From Paragonimus westermani (taxonomy: Eukaryota > Platyhelminthes > Trematoda > Plagiorchiida > Troglotrematidae), in NCBI GenBank assembly GCA_008508345.1, contig QNGE01000889.1:62001-126000 (forward strand): DNA of 64,000 nucleotides, given 5' to 3'. The position numbers and the translations under genes are program-made. The notes under the pieces were generated by a model. The model saw only the letters and a list, made by a program, of their open reading frames with translations. It did not search any database and was not told the DNA's origin. Numbering within the stretch: position 1 is the stretch's first letter; every line of letters begins with the position of its first letter. Positions 11,313-25,368 of this stretch are shown one piece after another.

Positions 11313-13510
11313 TAGGTCTAGGCGTCCTGGCAGTACCTCAGCCCACATACAACCGTGAATACTCATAACACTGTTAATTCCACATTGCATCGAACTTCTT
11401 ACAGTATAAACCGGGTCACCCTATCTGCTGCATACAGCAAGGGGGGTAAGCGAAAACATGCTACTGGTAAACCCTCTCCCATTATCCTACTAAAATTTAA
11501 CCCTCAGGCCCATCCCGTCCCCCATTTCTAGTGATTACCCAACAGGTATCACACCAGATATAGGTAATCATAGTAACAGTGTGTCAACAGCAATTTCTTC
11601 TCTTGCGATTTAGTCTCAGACCTCCCTCGTACCTCGTTTAGGCCTAGGATGCAAATTAATATAGGCGCTTTGAACGTTCGCACTATAAACCAGGTAGATC
11701 AAAAGGCCGCTCTCGCACGAACGTTAGATTCGCTAAATGTCAATGTTTGTTGTGTTTCAGAGACTAGAATCCAGCATAATAACAGTCAGTGTATGGAACC
11801 AACAGCACCAGAATTTTCTTACCCGATAATGGTAACACACTTCGGGTGATTCCACAGCCGCTGCTGGCGGTCAAGCTGGAGTAGGCGTAATCCTCAGCAT
11901 GACGGCTGCAGCTGCATTGATAGTCTGGATTCCTGTTAACAGCAGACTGCGCCGTTTGCTTGGCGGGTTCTGTAAAGGTCAGCTGCAGACGCAAAACCGT
12001 TTATGTGGCAGGTTTGGGATAATACCACATCATTCGGATAATGGCAATCAACTGTTGTAGCTGTGTGTTGAGCTATTTTTAGCTTGCACCAGTTTTAGGC
12101 ATCGTGAGCGTCATTCTTATATTTGGCGCAATCATTATCCGAATTAGGTCTGGGCTTAGATAGCCCACACACTGTTGGCTATAAATCGCGGGGTTTCATT
12201 CAAGTTTGTCTTTCTTGTTGAAGCAAATAATTGGATTCAGACCATGCGTTGGTACTGTATCGTTTCGTGTTTAATTCTGCTGGGCATTGCCCCTACCAAC
12301 TGCAACGGTTGGCTGTTGAAAAACTGGTTATACCGTCAGTATGTAACAGAGGACTGTCTGCGGAACTCGCAAGATACCGGCGTGGACCTCTGACATGGTG
12401 GAAGATCGACCGATTTTGATTATGTTGATGACAAGGAGTTGGTTTCCGACGACTTTCAAACAGCATAAAGAATGTTAGATGCACTGTGCTAAGTAATTCG
12501 GAATACGCTTCGCAGCCTCAAAATGCTAAGTACTTCCACAAGATTTCCATGAGTTAATGTCGACTAATGAAGTCATGGAGGTTGCTGACTTATTTTTATA
12601 CCTGAAAAGCTGCGTCTGCGGCGACAGGAGTGTAGAGAATGGAACAGAGTCGCGTATCTCTAGGGCTGGGGCAGTATTCATAAATCTAAGGCACCTCTGG
12701 CGACAGAGAAGTATCTTACTGAAGCTCAAGTGTTGCGTGTATAGAGCGACAGTGAGGACTGTATTACTTTACGGTAGCGAAACATGGCAGCTGAGGTAGA
12801 ATGCGTGAACAATCTTCAGGTATTTGACTACCGAGCTCTGCATTCAATCGGTGGTATCAAGTGGCACCAGCGAGTAAGCAACAAATTGTTTAGGAAGCTG
12901 GTGTTCGGTACTGAGTGTTAAACAAGTTCTTTTGTTCAATAATCGCATCTGCACAGACGTAGATGGTTAGGTCACGTACTAAGGATGCCAGCTAGTCGCC
13001 TACCGCATCGAGCACTCTTTGTTGACGCCGCAACCGACTAACGTAGAGCGCGAGATGGCGTAGAGAAATGATGTCTTTCACGAAGAGGTTGGTCACTGTA
13101 GATGAGGTTCTCCTCCTAGGCTGGGGATCTCGTGATTCCTAGAGTCGGTGGTTGGAGACGTCAGGTGAGATGGCGCGAATGTTGTTGTTTGCTCGAGTTG
13201 TTTGTGAAGTGAGTGCACTTGATGACATAGGTCAGTGTGCGACGTACAGAAGCTTTGTTGCCGATGACACCTTGCTTTTACTTATAACTCGGTAATTTGT
13301 TTGCAAAGTACAGGCAACCTGACTCAGAATGTTTGAAGTTGAACGTTTGAATACAAACGAAGCTATTTTTGCTAGTTAGGTCCCTCTTCTAGCCCTTCTT
13401 TTTTCTTTTGTTTTCCACTCTAAGGTACGCTTTTTTCATGGTTGCGTGGCAGTTGAGCATCAGTGAGAGCCACTGATGTATTCCTGTCTATAATGATGAG
13501 AATGATAATC
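11313..13510 (+). mobile_element. RTE-type LINE copy B, both ends present, centre deleted
   Basis: A leader shared with copy D (recognisable from about 11313, strong from 11416) precedes the endonuclease start at 11649 (MQINIGALNVRTINQ, then VNVCCVSETRIQ). The endonuclease continues at 11877 (QAGVGVILSMTAAAALI) and ends at 12231 (DSDHALVLYRFVF). Then comes a jump: at 12413 the RT turn YVDDKELVSDDFQTA appears, so most of RT is deleted. The C-terminus ([12 protein letters not shown], 12755-12792) and the 3' end with an ATGATG-type tail at 13491-13510 follow. Confidence 0.9.
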
Positions 13511-16500
13511 TTGGAATAATATCAGTCTGAGTAAGGCGAGTATCGCGGTCGTACCGAAAGTTTGATTGGCACGTGTTCTTTGAAGACAGGCTGATATCCC
13601 AGACAACAGGAGTTGAAAATAGTACTCGACCATTCATTAGTGAATACTGATTCCACTTACTGAGCACGTTAGTAAAAATCATCATGAAGGGTGACTGTGG
13701 GCACAGATAAGTGAAAATCTTGTAGTGGGATCGTGCAATTGGCAAAAGTAAACTACTTCCGCATATGTTAAAATTGCATTACTGGTCTGCCGATAGTATA
13801 CTGGACAGACTGGGGCAATGCCATCAGCATACGCTGGGTCTCCAAGTGGATCAACAAGGAACAGATTTACAGCTGTGCTGATGACTGGCTAAGGCGTCCT
13901 CGAGAATGTCATTAACCTTAGACTTGAACAGCAGCGGTACGAAGGGTATTTCTGCCGGACGTCTCTCTGACTTAAGATTTGGATTCATGTTGAGGTGAGA
14001 CGAGAATGTCATGGGTATCTTCCGTAGTCGCTCCTGTGGATGGACTTTGTTGGAACTAAAACAGGACTTGGATCCAGACAGGGAGACCCCAATCAACCAA
14101 GTCTGTACCAATGAATCCAACACGACACCAACCAAGTAATGTCCACACGACAAACAAGACAGCCATTGTTATGAGAGAAAAGACAGACGGTGACAGTAGG
14201 CGAGCAGTATACAAATTAAGAGACGAATACATTATACATAGGGAAAAACAGCAAACTGCAACCCTAGGACATTAGGTTTACGCTCGGAACCTCAGATCAA
14301 TTACTCAAGAACTTTCGGAAAAACACTCAAGTGATTCAGGACGCCTCAGGATAGAAAAGACTCAGTCTTCACATCATTAGACCGGGGTCTGACCAACTTC
14401 GGCTGATGCCTAAGGACAGCCTGCAGCCGTGACGGCAAAAAAAACCTGGAGTATTGTCTCACCTCGAAATCGCTGACAAAACAGCGGATAAATGTTCAGT
14501 CTATTAGACTTCTGTGAACAAGACGAACCATTCAGACCATGCACAAGGCAGGTATCCACCTGCAGTACCCATATCAGCGTTACTTCATCGAGAATCAGAT
14601 GGGGCTAGCTCATCTGAACGCAATCCTCGAGGTGTTCTTTCACAAACACAGTAAAGGACATACAGAACACACCACCTATCAGGAACCCGAAAGCACGACT
14701 AACCAACCACAGCAAACAAAAGTCACTGTTCGCAGTTGCTTCCCATGAGCTCATGACTTTGAAGTCGATGGAAATAACGAAACCGAGGTCCACTTGTTGA
14801 TTCACAAGCGCGAACGTAGACTCAGCATTAGCAGCTCAACCAATGTGTTCATCTCACGGTTTGTTGCCAACAGCCAATCTGTTGTCCATATTCAAAGCAG
14901 ATCCATGGCCGTCGGCTAGGGATTCGATTTTTTTGAACTTCACCATTCGCAACACAGTAAGGTCACTCATGACCATCAGTGAGGGCACTTCCAGGAGATA
15001 AGAAAACGCATTGGCGTAAAGCAACAGAGAAGGGGGTCCAAAACCGAACCTAGAGGCTTTCCGCTCATCATAACCTGCCGAGGGCAGATACTTGAGAGCT
15101 CATTGATACACGAATTCCGGAATCACGACAATACAAATATCCTTCGCAAGAACTCCCAACACAGTCCGAAGGAGTGTAGTTTTGTTTACAGTCTGTGAAG
15201 AGGCACCTTGTCACAGACCTTACCAAAGTAGCTGAAAACTAGATCTACAGCATGAATGTTATCCATTACTTTGCCCACTTCTCATTCAAAGTAAGAGAGT
15301 TTGAGAAACAGGAGTGACCGTGACAGCAATCGTACTGGACTGGGCTAAGCTGAGATAATCAAACAAGCTGAGCTTGGATCCTCCCTAACCAACCTTCTAA
15401 GGAGCTTTACCACGTCAAGTCATGGGGCACTCTGTTTCTGACAGGTGTCAGAAGACCAAAGCAGGAGGAACGGAACCATCAGACGCTTACGGAATGGCCT
15501 TGGTCTATTCCCATCGGGACCGGTGCTTTTCACGGCGTTTGGTACCTTCAGTAAATCACAAACGTTAGTCTCAGAAACCTCCATACCTTTCGTAAAAAGA
15601 AACAATCACGCGGCTGCTTCTACTTTCCTAAGTGGAGTGGGACGTTCGATCAGGAAGGTGCCGATGCAATGGCCCTCAAATAAGTACGCCTTACCAGAAC
15701 CACGGTTGACATGATCAACAACACTAAGATACGTAGCCATTCACGAAGTTTACTTGTTCAAAAAAACGCTCAGTTTCTATGAGCGAGGATAATGTGTTCT
15801 GAGACTCTGCTCACTTCAATGGATGTGAAACAGCCTTGAAAAGGAAAAGTAAAAGAAGGAGTGAAAGTAGATAAAAACAAAGCCAAACACAACTAGAAAT
15901 ACTGTGAGTACCGACTCGCCGTCGAATGCGCGTGATCATGAGTAACCCGATCGAGCAAGCGGCACTTAACAACTTGACCCAACAAAAGTTAGGTAGTTCC
16001 TTGACTATCTTGAAGTTTTACCCAACCGCTGGTGGTCTCAGTAAATGGAACCCAGTACGGCATATGATTAGTCGGAATGCGAAGTACGTGACCCAACCAT
16101 CAGATACCATGAAATCTGATTAAGTGTCCAACTAATCGCTCACATCGAGCGTCCCAAAATAGGCGATGGTGAACGATTGCATGGCTCACGAGATCATTCC
16201 ACTTGGTATAGGTTAACTGGTGGAGAAGACGGTAGTTAACCGGTACAAGTTTGCTGATGTCTTCGTCTCGAATGAACCACGCCACTGGAAAAGCAGAACA
16301 GAACGAACACAAGCAACACACTACTGTTCGATATGTTGAGGCCCGTATGGTATGTTTGTGGTGTTATATGTGGCGTGATATGGAGTGATGAATTTGTCAA
16401 GGCATGTTTATTTTGTTTTCAAAAAGCCGAGACCAAATTCGTCTCAGTTAGTCTTTCTTGCGTGTAGTAAACAATAATGATAAAGTTTATATTACAACTG

Positions 16501-19500
16501 CGTATAAAATGTTCGCTTTCTATAGCCTATCTATTGAGACTTGATATTGTTTGACGCGCTGTCACGTTAATCTGCACCCGACTGTTTCAGTGAGCTCAAT
16601 TCCCGTTGACTGGTGTGCATTTGCAGATTTGTGTTCGGCTGCTCCTTCTTGAATGCTTCTTCAGCTGGATAATTTGCGTATCCAGTTAATTCACACACAA
16701 AGTGAGACAGCATTTTATTGAAATGTTGTCAAACAATATCGTATGAATTTCAATTCTTTCGGTTGCTTTTCTGACCTTTTTGGACTTGGAAGATAGCCCA
16801 GTTAACTCAATCAGCTGAACAAGCGTTATTGGAGTCGTCGACTATGCGTTACTAAATGAATTATCCTGAATCGCAAGGTTGGATTTAATAATACTGTTCC
16901 TTTCAGCGACAACCGAGCGTCTTTTCAAAGTCACACATGACGCTGGTAGGCGAAGACAACGTGTGCCTTTGTCATTCTTGCTGATATCTCATCAGCTATA
17001 TAACAGACTGACGAAACAGCGTTATCTAAGCATGCAAACCAGTTCGAGATCTGCACTACAGAATGTTCGAGCGGGGAATGCCCCGAACTTGATGCAGCAT
17101 ATTGTACTTTGGAGGATCGAAGTGTATTCCACGCGACTCACTCATTCAACTTGTTTAGCGCAATCTACAGGCATTCGGTAGATTAAAGCGTGACATCACC
17201 CAACAACTTCATGTCGGTCAACTTAGCGCCAGGGAAAAACTCAAGATTAATCTCACTGGATTCCTGAACCACACTCTCTAGGACCAAATAAAATAGGAAA
17301 CAGGATATGGAAAATCCTGGGCGAACACTATCGGGAATTAGAAGCACCCGAGAGGGTTGTCAATAATCCTTCACTGTTTGCAGGGTGTGCATACAACGAC
17401 CTTGACATATTCACGTATTCTTTTGCAACTCCTCTGTGAAAGTGACAATTTCAGGGAACAGGATGAGCAACCGAATTCGAACCAGCATTTCAGTTTGAGG
17501 AGACTATGACCGTCGGCTGCCTGTAACACTGGCGATGATCTGAGACCAACCATTGAGCGAATGAGAATCCTGCTCTCCTTCAAGCATCTGGTTTACCCAC
17601 GGTTCAGTGAACCGATGTCAATTGAGGCCAGTGAATAACCTAATCACCAAAGAGATTGGACCGATGGCTTCGTGACTGACATATTTGAATTCGAGTCTAC
17701 TTTCTGAAAACGGTAATCTTACAGTTTCACAAACTACCTGGAAGATTTTTGTTGGATCTAGCATCACCGTCTTTCTACTAATCTAGAATCGATAAGGACA
17801 GAAGATATATGGTGGAAAAGCTCTGTTACACTGCAGAAATTTGAGCTCCCGATGCATTTTGGCTTCCACAGAGCATTATCTGAGAAGAAATAAGTGATAA
17901 CTCGGGTTACGATATAATCTGGTCGAACCCAAATGAACCCTTCAGAATATTCAGCCCATTTGTCAAGTTAGCGCGACTGATCAGTGATGGTAGAAAAAAT
18001 CTTTCATAAATATGGTCTCGCGTACACTGACTCGACGGTCAGCATAATCACGAATAACGGAAAATCGCTTTGAGTCATTCCACGGCATAAAGATTTGCTT
18101 CAACTCTTTCGGTTGTTAGACCAATTGGTACTCACGGCCTTTGCGCAAGCCTTTAGTCATCGGGCATTTGAAACCTCGAAAGTGACTACCATATTAAGAA
18201 CCGGGTGGAATCAAACGAATTCATCGATGGGACAAAAACCAGTCTGTCGCAAACGCACAGCTACTTCGGTGTATACCTTTTCATGCCAAGCTATTTCAGC
18301 TGTTGCGATTTTTTTTCCAGTGTTCGTTACATCTTTTCACCAGGGGCACAATGAGCAGTTTGTTCACCAATGCCTTCCGGTAAGTGTTCTTCACATTTTG
18401 TTCTCTTTCCGAATGCCAATAAAAACCTTGGGTTGACGAGTGAAACACTTTCGACCAATTGACACAATGAAGTGGGAAGACAACAGCATGATTAAAGCCT
18501 AGACGACTGTTTCACAATGCAGGACAGTCTTGAACAAGGTGGGATCACATGGAATGACTTCTGTATGCTTGAGTTCTGTCACTAGCTGAGATGCACGGGG
18601 AGATATCCACGTTACACGATGAATCTCTTCGCGTTGAAGTACGATACACGAAGCACACGGATCGTGAGATGTGCACAGTTGCAGTAGTCCTTCACATAGG
18701 TCAGTATGGTGTGCTCGAACACCAAACATCCCACCTAGCCGCCTCTTAGTTAGAGAGAATCAAGCTGGGTATATAAATCGCCCGCTAGTGTGGTTGTCAG
18801 ACTGTTAAGCCTTCTCAGGATGGTCGATGAGGGCATCGTAGGAAACATTCTTGGTTGGATATGAACTGGTGGTAGGTAAAGCGCATGCCACAACATAACG
18901 AATAAGCAACACTTTTTACTCGCACGAACTGGCTTCAATTGATGTGCCAGGTCTCACAGGACACAAAGGGCCTAGAGCTTGGAGCACTGAGACTAACTGC
19001 GACTCCTATAACGGCTTCAAGAAGGGATTCGGCCTCGGCCTCAACAGAGACTATAACGGGAAAGCGCGTGAACGAAAGCATATGGCAGCGCCAGAATCGT
19101 AGAATTGCGTCCACGGGACGCAGCACACATTGAGTTCAAGAATTAGCAGAAAGCTTGCCATAACGGCTTGCTGATCCGTTTGTCGCATAGCCGTGACATT
19201 GAAGTCGCTGATGATAACCAATTGTGTCGACTTTAGAAAACAATCGCCACAGTAAACATAGAGAATTAGAGAGCAACACTGAGGAAAAGAATGTTAATGA
19301 ATAACTGACGTCACCACTGGAAGAACGATACGAAGAACGATACACCTCGGCTGAAAGTGGTAATGAGGTAAGCACCGACATACGAAGTCCAGGACCTCAC
19401 TCGCTTCCGAATCTCTTTTATACCATTTCCGTCAACTTATTGAGGCATCTGTAAGACACAGCTCACGGTCAAGAGATGGTTGTATGGTATGAAAATTGAC

Positions 19501-20135
19501 ACAACATAACTGTAAACCTTCTTTGTAGTCACTGTGGTGGTCCTCATCGCACCAAAATGACTTCGAAATGATGGGTGAATGGGGTTGATCACCGAGGCTA
19601 TCCCTGGGTACGCAGCGACACGAAGATATCAACACTGAAGCCACTGGCCAATGATAACCAAATTACACACGGTGGTTTCTTTGAATATGAAATTCAGTGT
19701 TGACGAAATTTGATCCCCATGAAGTTTGGTGAGCAAACTGCTTCAATGGCACTTAAAAAGTGAGGATCAGGATGCCAGTTATAAAACTCTTCCATAGCTG
19801 AGTATAGAGAAGACTACCAGCATACCTCCGGTAGACTGAAGCCTTCTAGCATCAGGAATCCGTTTGATGCAAAAACATCTCCTTGGCATTAAAGTGTCCG
19901 TTAACATCTGAACAGTGCACGGTCTGTTATAAGCGACTCGTATATGTCGGATGACAAATACATTGAAGTAGAAAGAGGGAGTACAAAGAGAGATTTCATG
20001 CCGTCTTCATATGCAGCATCCAAAATAGGAACGTTTACCCTGCTTACCAACTACAGTGATAGAAATAATCCTGAACAGTCATCAGATGCAAAAGTGGCTA
20101 ATGGGAAAATGGACACTGCGATAAGAGGGTCATTT
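13511..20135. other. Intron sequence, nothing recognised
   Basis: 6.6 kb of low coding signal between RTE copy B and the foldback. No element ends were found. Confidence 0.55.
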
Positions 20136-20311
20136 GTTTTGGTGTTGATATGTTCGCCGAGCTTGGCGTTTAGGTTGCAAACGTTCCATCACCAAGCGAG
20201 GTGACATCATCAGTGCACTGAAACACTCACGCACTGATGATGTCACCTCGCTTGGTGATGAAACGTTTGCAACCTAAACTCCAAGCTCGGCGAACATATC
20301 AATACCAAAAC
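20136..20311. repeat. Long foldback: 81-base inverted repeat, 14-base loop
   Basis: The left arm 20136-20216 and right arm 20231-20311 are reverse complements with about three mismatches and no indel. The loop is ACTGAAACACTCAC. The near identity of the arms contrasts with the decay of nearby transposons, so the structure is young or kept by gene conversion. It lies in the SLC4 intron between exons i and j, and its RNA would form a long hairpin on either strand. No known terminal sequence was recognised. Confidence 0.95.
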
Positions 20312-20908
20312 CATCAACCCGAGCTACGAACAACACCACCACTGTTCCCAACCATCACAAAGGTCATTTGCATCGGGGGGGTGATTTAATAGCGAAATCG
20401 GATTATATAATCTACCTCAAGAGCCAATGATTTGTCACGATGACTCCAGTAGGCACAATTGCAGATTCTGTATCAAATGACGTGAATTGCCCTACCTCAT
20501 TGTGGACTGCGAAAGCATTATGATACTAAAAACCTGACGTAAAAATTAAGCCACCTTAAGGGTGAACAGATAGCTACCCCAATAGTTCGAGCAAATATAA
20601 CGTTTACCAGCAGATCAGTTTTGAAAGTCGAGCATCAGGGATGCTCAAAAAGAATTTTCTTTCAGTTTTGTTGTCGAACAATCAGACTAAGACCCAAATC
20701 GGGTTGGTCGAACAGCAAACGATGCATAGCAAAGACAATGATTCAAACAGTCGCCTGTAACGAACAGAGTACGCACTGTCAACAAGCTCTGTCACTCCCG
20801 TTCCAACAAGAAGGCACGATGCACTTACACTGCTCATGTGTGATCGTAAAAAAATCGAGAAGTTTCAAATGAAGTGGAATTCAAGGAAATGGAGGAAAGC
20901 AGACTTAC

Positions 20909-21160
20909 TGAGCGTCTACAGTAGCGACGTCGCTTGATTGCTTGCAACCATAAACATACCGTGAAGGTGAGTATAGCAAGCAGCAGAGTAGCGATCATAC
21001 GAGCATGATGTAGTCCAGAATCAACAACCGAGATGGATGATCGTGGATTGGCCAAATTTTTGGCCGCATCATCCGTAGTCACATTGGTCACGTTTCCCGT
21101 ACGACTCGTTAGATTGTTGATTGTAGAATGTAAAGATTTGACCGGTGTGACAGCCAGTCC
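20909..21160 (-). CDS. SLC4-like: SLC4-like exon i: glycosylated loop and next helix
   Basis: The exon has 84 codons. The first half is polar and carries three N-glycosylation sequons close together (NLT, NVT, NVT). This fits the extracellular loop between helices 5 and 6, which is glycosylated in many SLC4 proteins. The second half is a hydrophobic helix (ATLLLAILTFTVCLWL) followed by a basic stretch (KRRRYCRRS), as in the family helix that ends with K-F-K-x-S-R. The acceptor ATCGAG is weaker than the others, although the preceding tract is T-rich. The donor is CTCA/GTAAGT. Both ends are phase 0. Confidence 0.8.
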
Positions 21161-21846
21161 CTCGATGCCAGTAGAAAGATGAAAACAACAGATTGAGTTA
21201 AGGAAAGGAAAAAAGGCGTAATTTACGGCTTCAGAAAAAGTTGTGGGCGACGGGTAAGTATGAAGTTACATGAATTAACACACCAATTCGAGGGCAAGAA
21301 GTCATTGACCAACAGTAGAGACGAGAATCAAGGTACAACGGAGGCATGCGCAGAGAAAAGCGGAAACTGAATCGATGTATTTAATGATCAGCGTTTAATC
21401 TAAAGTCAGCTTTCAATGAATGAAAACCCGCAGTATGTGATTGCTTTTGATAGCCGATTAATCCAACTACCGAACCAAGACAGGTCGCTATAGATCTGAA
21501 AAGTTGCAATTGACATCTCTACTGAACATATCGACGTTCATTCCACCTGTTCTGAAATTTCGTAGAATTATCGGGGTAATTTCTGAATAGACTTCATAAT
21601 ACACATTCAACGCATGATTGATAACGTCGGGGTCGGTCATAAGTGTTTAGCATGGAGAAGATTTTGAGATCATATTAACATTCGACACCGGCGTTCTTTC
21701 ATCCCAGCTTTAGCTTTTCGTGCAACATGTCCTCCGTAAACCCGTTAACCAACCTTGCACTTTAATTCGGACATGTTCATAAAACGGCGACGACCAACTC
21801 AGACAGACCGGACTTGAGTAGTGCTGTTTATTCATTCAAAAATAAA

Positions 21847-22089
21847 CGGTTCTCGGGAATTTATCAAAGTGGGATCGGTGGGTAACAGAATCAAAATGTG
21901 AAATTTCCCAGCTCTCGGAGTGGCTTCGTAGATCGGTCAGTAGAATGTCCGCCGTGTTTGGGCACGCCGTTCTTGTCACAAATCTGAATCCAGCAGGAGC
22001 CCTGAATTTTCGCAGTTAGGTGGTCGTCTCTTCTAAATTGTCAAATCTCCCAAACCACTTATTAGTAATATAAACGGAAGCTGTCACAG
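21847..22089 (+). repeat. tRNA-cored composite repeat, copy 2
   Basis: This is a diverged plus-strand copy of 43775-44010. The leader GGTGGGTAACAGAATC and AAATTTCCCAGCTC, the core at 21922-22002 starting GTGGCTTCGTAG, and the tail CACTTATTAGTAATATAA then GCTGTCACA all align. The A box (TAGATCGGTCAG) and B box are mutated and the acceptor stem is broken, so this is the older copy. Confidence 0.72.
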
Positions 22090-25000
22090 CAAGAATAATT
22101 TCTGCATGCAGGATGAATTAGCATGCACCCGCCATCGAACTTGTTGTCGAACACCGTTTTCCAAAAGTAAGTTAACCCGTTTCAATCACGACATAAGTCA
22201 ATCATCGGATGGAAAATGTAAGGCAACTAATCTCCATGATCTAGATCACAGCAATGTTCTGGATTACCCTAACAGAGAAAATGCTTGGGAATACGTACAA
22301 CATTCATCTCTTATGGTCTGATTAAGTGGCTGTCTTGCCGAACACACTCAATTCACATTTATTCACATTTAAGCACCCAGTAATGACAGCGAATTTCGGT
22401 GCAATATATGATACCATTCATTAATCCTCCCATAATCATCATCCGCGTCTGCAAGACAACGAACCTGCTAAAGTACGCGACGATGCCGACTGTGGCATTC
22501 ACTAATCGTCCCTCTGAATGTCATGATTTGGTTAACACTCAACATGTCCAAATACAGGTTCTATGACTGGATTACAAGTGTTAGCTTCGATTTACATTCC
22601 TCAAATTCGCACGTTACCGGATGGTTCTGTCTCTCGCGTATCACGTTAATGCAGCAAACTGAGTGGGTAGAGCTTACTTTGATAGCAGAAATCAACGGAC
22701 CAAAAGAGAACGGTTGAATACATGTCAACGTGTTTGTCAGAAGCCATAACGTGACAAGCAACGTCAACGGAATACGTGTTCTGGAACCGAACCGGATCCG
22801 CTAGGAACAATTAAATTTGCTTATACACACACCGCACTCAGTCCCAAATTGAGCAGAACAAGTTGGTGATTTTGGTTGAGCGGTTAGATACAATAAGCCA
22901 GTCAAAACCAATGCACGGTTCATGACGCGGTGATTAGTGCGGCTGCCTCGTAACACGTGGGCCGGGGTTATAATAGTCTTGATGGATTCGGAAACAATCA
23001 AAACTCAAATCTAGTGCATCTCTCTGAATTGCAAGTCAGTCAGAAAAGTTGAGCTAGAAGTGCGACGGCGATCAAAGTTGAGTAAACTTTAATTTGTAGT
23101 GGTCAGTAAAAGCTGTCCAGTAGAATGAGTGTTCCACGCAATGTGCCTGGTTCAAAATTGTTGGTACGGAGCTCAACCGTAGAAATCTGCTGTTGCTAAT
23201 AACATCCCAACGTTAGTGACTAAAGAGTGTGACCGAATTGTGAACATCTCGCAATACAGATATTTTTTAATTACCGAATAACCATATCAAAGGAACTCGA
23301 TGTTTCGAATCCACTAATGTTTCAAATCGCATACACAAGGCGCCAACGTTTGCAGATGGCCCACAATTTTTGGAGCGAAATAAAATTCGCCCTAAATCCC
23401 AGTTTGTAACAAGCTAAACTGCAACCACCGAGTAAAATTTGACGTGAAATATGCAGGTGAATACTAATTCAGTAGGAAGGTAAACGTTCTATCTTGCGTG
23501 CTCTTCAGCTCTGTTCAACCTATTCCTGTTTTGTTAATCAATACGTACGGTTCCATTTATTGCTAGGATCTTTGATAATTTGTTTAGGGCTTCTGAAGAA
23601 AATCACAGGCCCCATGCAAGTCCCCAAATCAGTTATCGGTTGCAGTTATATTTCTCGCTTATCGGTTTTCAACTGGCAAATCCTCACTTCTAAAAATCCG
23701 CATAATTACAAAACGTCTGCTTCACGCCCACATTTCTAAGCTCGTGTTCATGTCTTAATTTGTTTTATTAAAAATCCCCAATTACCAAATCCTACGTCAA
23801 CAGATTGCAGGCAATCTAGCGTCTAGCACGAGTTAGGGTGTTCCCGATGAAGCTCGCAAAAAGTGAATGCAAAAACGAACTAACTTTTTAGTTGAACACA
23901 CATTAAACATATAACAGCCATAATGTATACAGGAAGCCCACAGGTTGGTTTTTATGAACAACTGACATCGTCAACACTACTCAAAAGCAGTTATCTAAGG
24001 TCAACGGAATGGTTCATCTTACCGATGTGAATTTATTCGCCAACCCTACAGGTTCTAAAATAGCTGATGGTTGTTTTATGTTACTGACGAGTAGTCGAGT
24101 AGTTAGTTGATATAAACTGTTTCCCACAAAGTACCCGGATATGCATAACAGTCGGCGAAGAGGAAATACGTGAACAGAACGGCGTGAACAATCGTTGGGT
24201 CGGCAGAAATCCCATTGAAAAGTAGGTTAACTAACACGGTCGTCAACGTCATTGCTTTTACGATCAAGGATACACCGACTTCAATAACGAGTGGGTACTT
24301 CTGAGCTGACAAATGAATCTACAATTTTTGGAAGTAACGACGGCTACCAGTCAAACCGCAGTAGGTCCAATCCTGGATTACCCTCAAGCAGCCCTGCGAC
24401 TATGTACATCACACGACACCACGTGTTCTGAATACCAAAATTCTCAGTTCAACGAAACGACACCTAATTTCGGATCAAATCAATAATGACGGCATAAGTC
24501 AACTACTGGTTCGACCTGTCTAGATGTATGCAACACAGGATACGGGGTCCAATTAGGCGGAACTACGAATGGATTGCAATCTAACGTCAAAAAACTATTA
24601 AAAGGATGGCCTTCTAGGCCATGGCCATCGAGAAGCTAGCGCATTCCCATACATGAGACGGCAACGAATCGTACGATGTTGACTTGATCTAGACAGCGGA
24701 CACTGCTGATCAGTCCGCGGATATACTGTTAGTACCCGTTGATTTAAGACAAGTTGGGAACTCAACCGAAGCCTCTGGATTTCGTCGCAATTACCAGGTG
24801 AACTAATTGGCTGGATATGGATCTGAAAAGAGTCACAAAAATGCAATACAAATCGGCGGCAAGACCGTATCAGAATGGGGGCCTCAATCTCGGATGCCGA
24901 AAGTAAAAGGGTTTAGTGGGCAAACACACTAACGACTAAACAATTTAGACCACGGCGAGGTCATAATATACGTATATGAGTACTGAACGCACTGAACCAA

Positions 25001-25368
25001 CTGGTTCTATTTTGGTAAGGTGTTTTGTGGCTAGTGGATAAATCACAGAGTACATGTGGGTTAAATAGATTCAGATTGCTCGGATTTAAACGGGGCCTGT
25101 GACGGCAATTGAATTCCGAACATACAGCAGCGCGACTAGTAACCCACCTCGCGGCAACATTGAGAGTTAGAACAAGATGTGGTTAGACGCATTCCAGTTC
25201 GTAACATCTTTACTTGTGCAGCGCGCACAGGAGTCAGAAGCCAGTTTACGTAACAAAATATGCACTAGCTGTCGATAGGAACGAAGTTTCGAATACAACT
25301 GCATGCATGCGCTGCTGTCGCGAACAAATCAAAGCAAAGAATACAATGCACAAGCTGTCTCGAATTAC
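22090..25368. other. Intron between SLC4 exons h and i (part)
   Basis: The minus-strand frame 24312-24103 is hydrophobic. However, exons h and i already join in phase, and it has no match in family order. Confidence 0.5.

Noticed and set aside
22921..22980. tRNA-like sequence (GTGATTAGTGCGGCTGCC...)
   Set aside because: No matching acceptor stem or B box.
24103..24312. Extra SLC4 exon
   Set aside because: Hydrophobic, but exons h and i already join in phase and in family order, and it does not align to the family.
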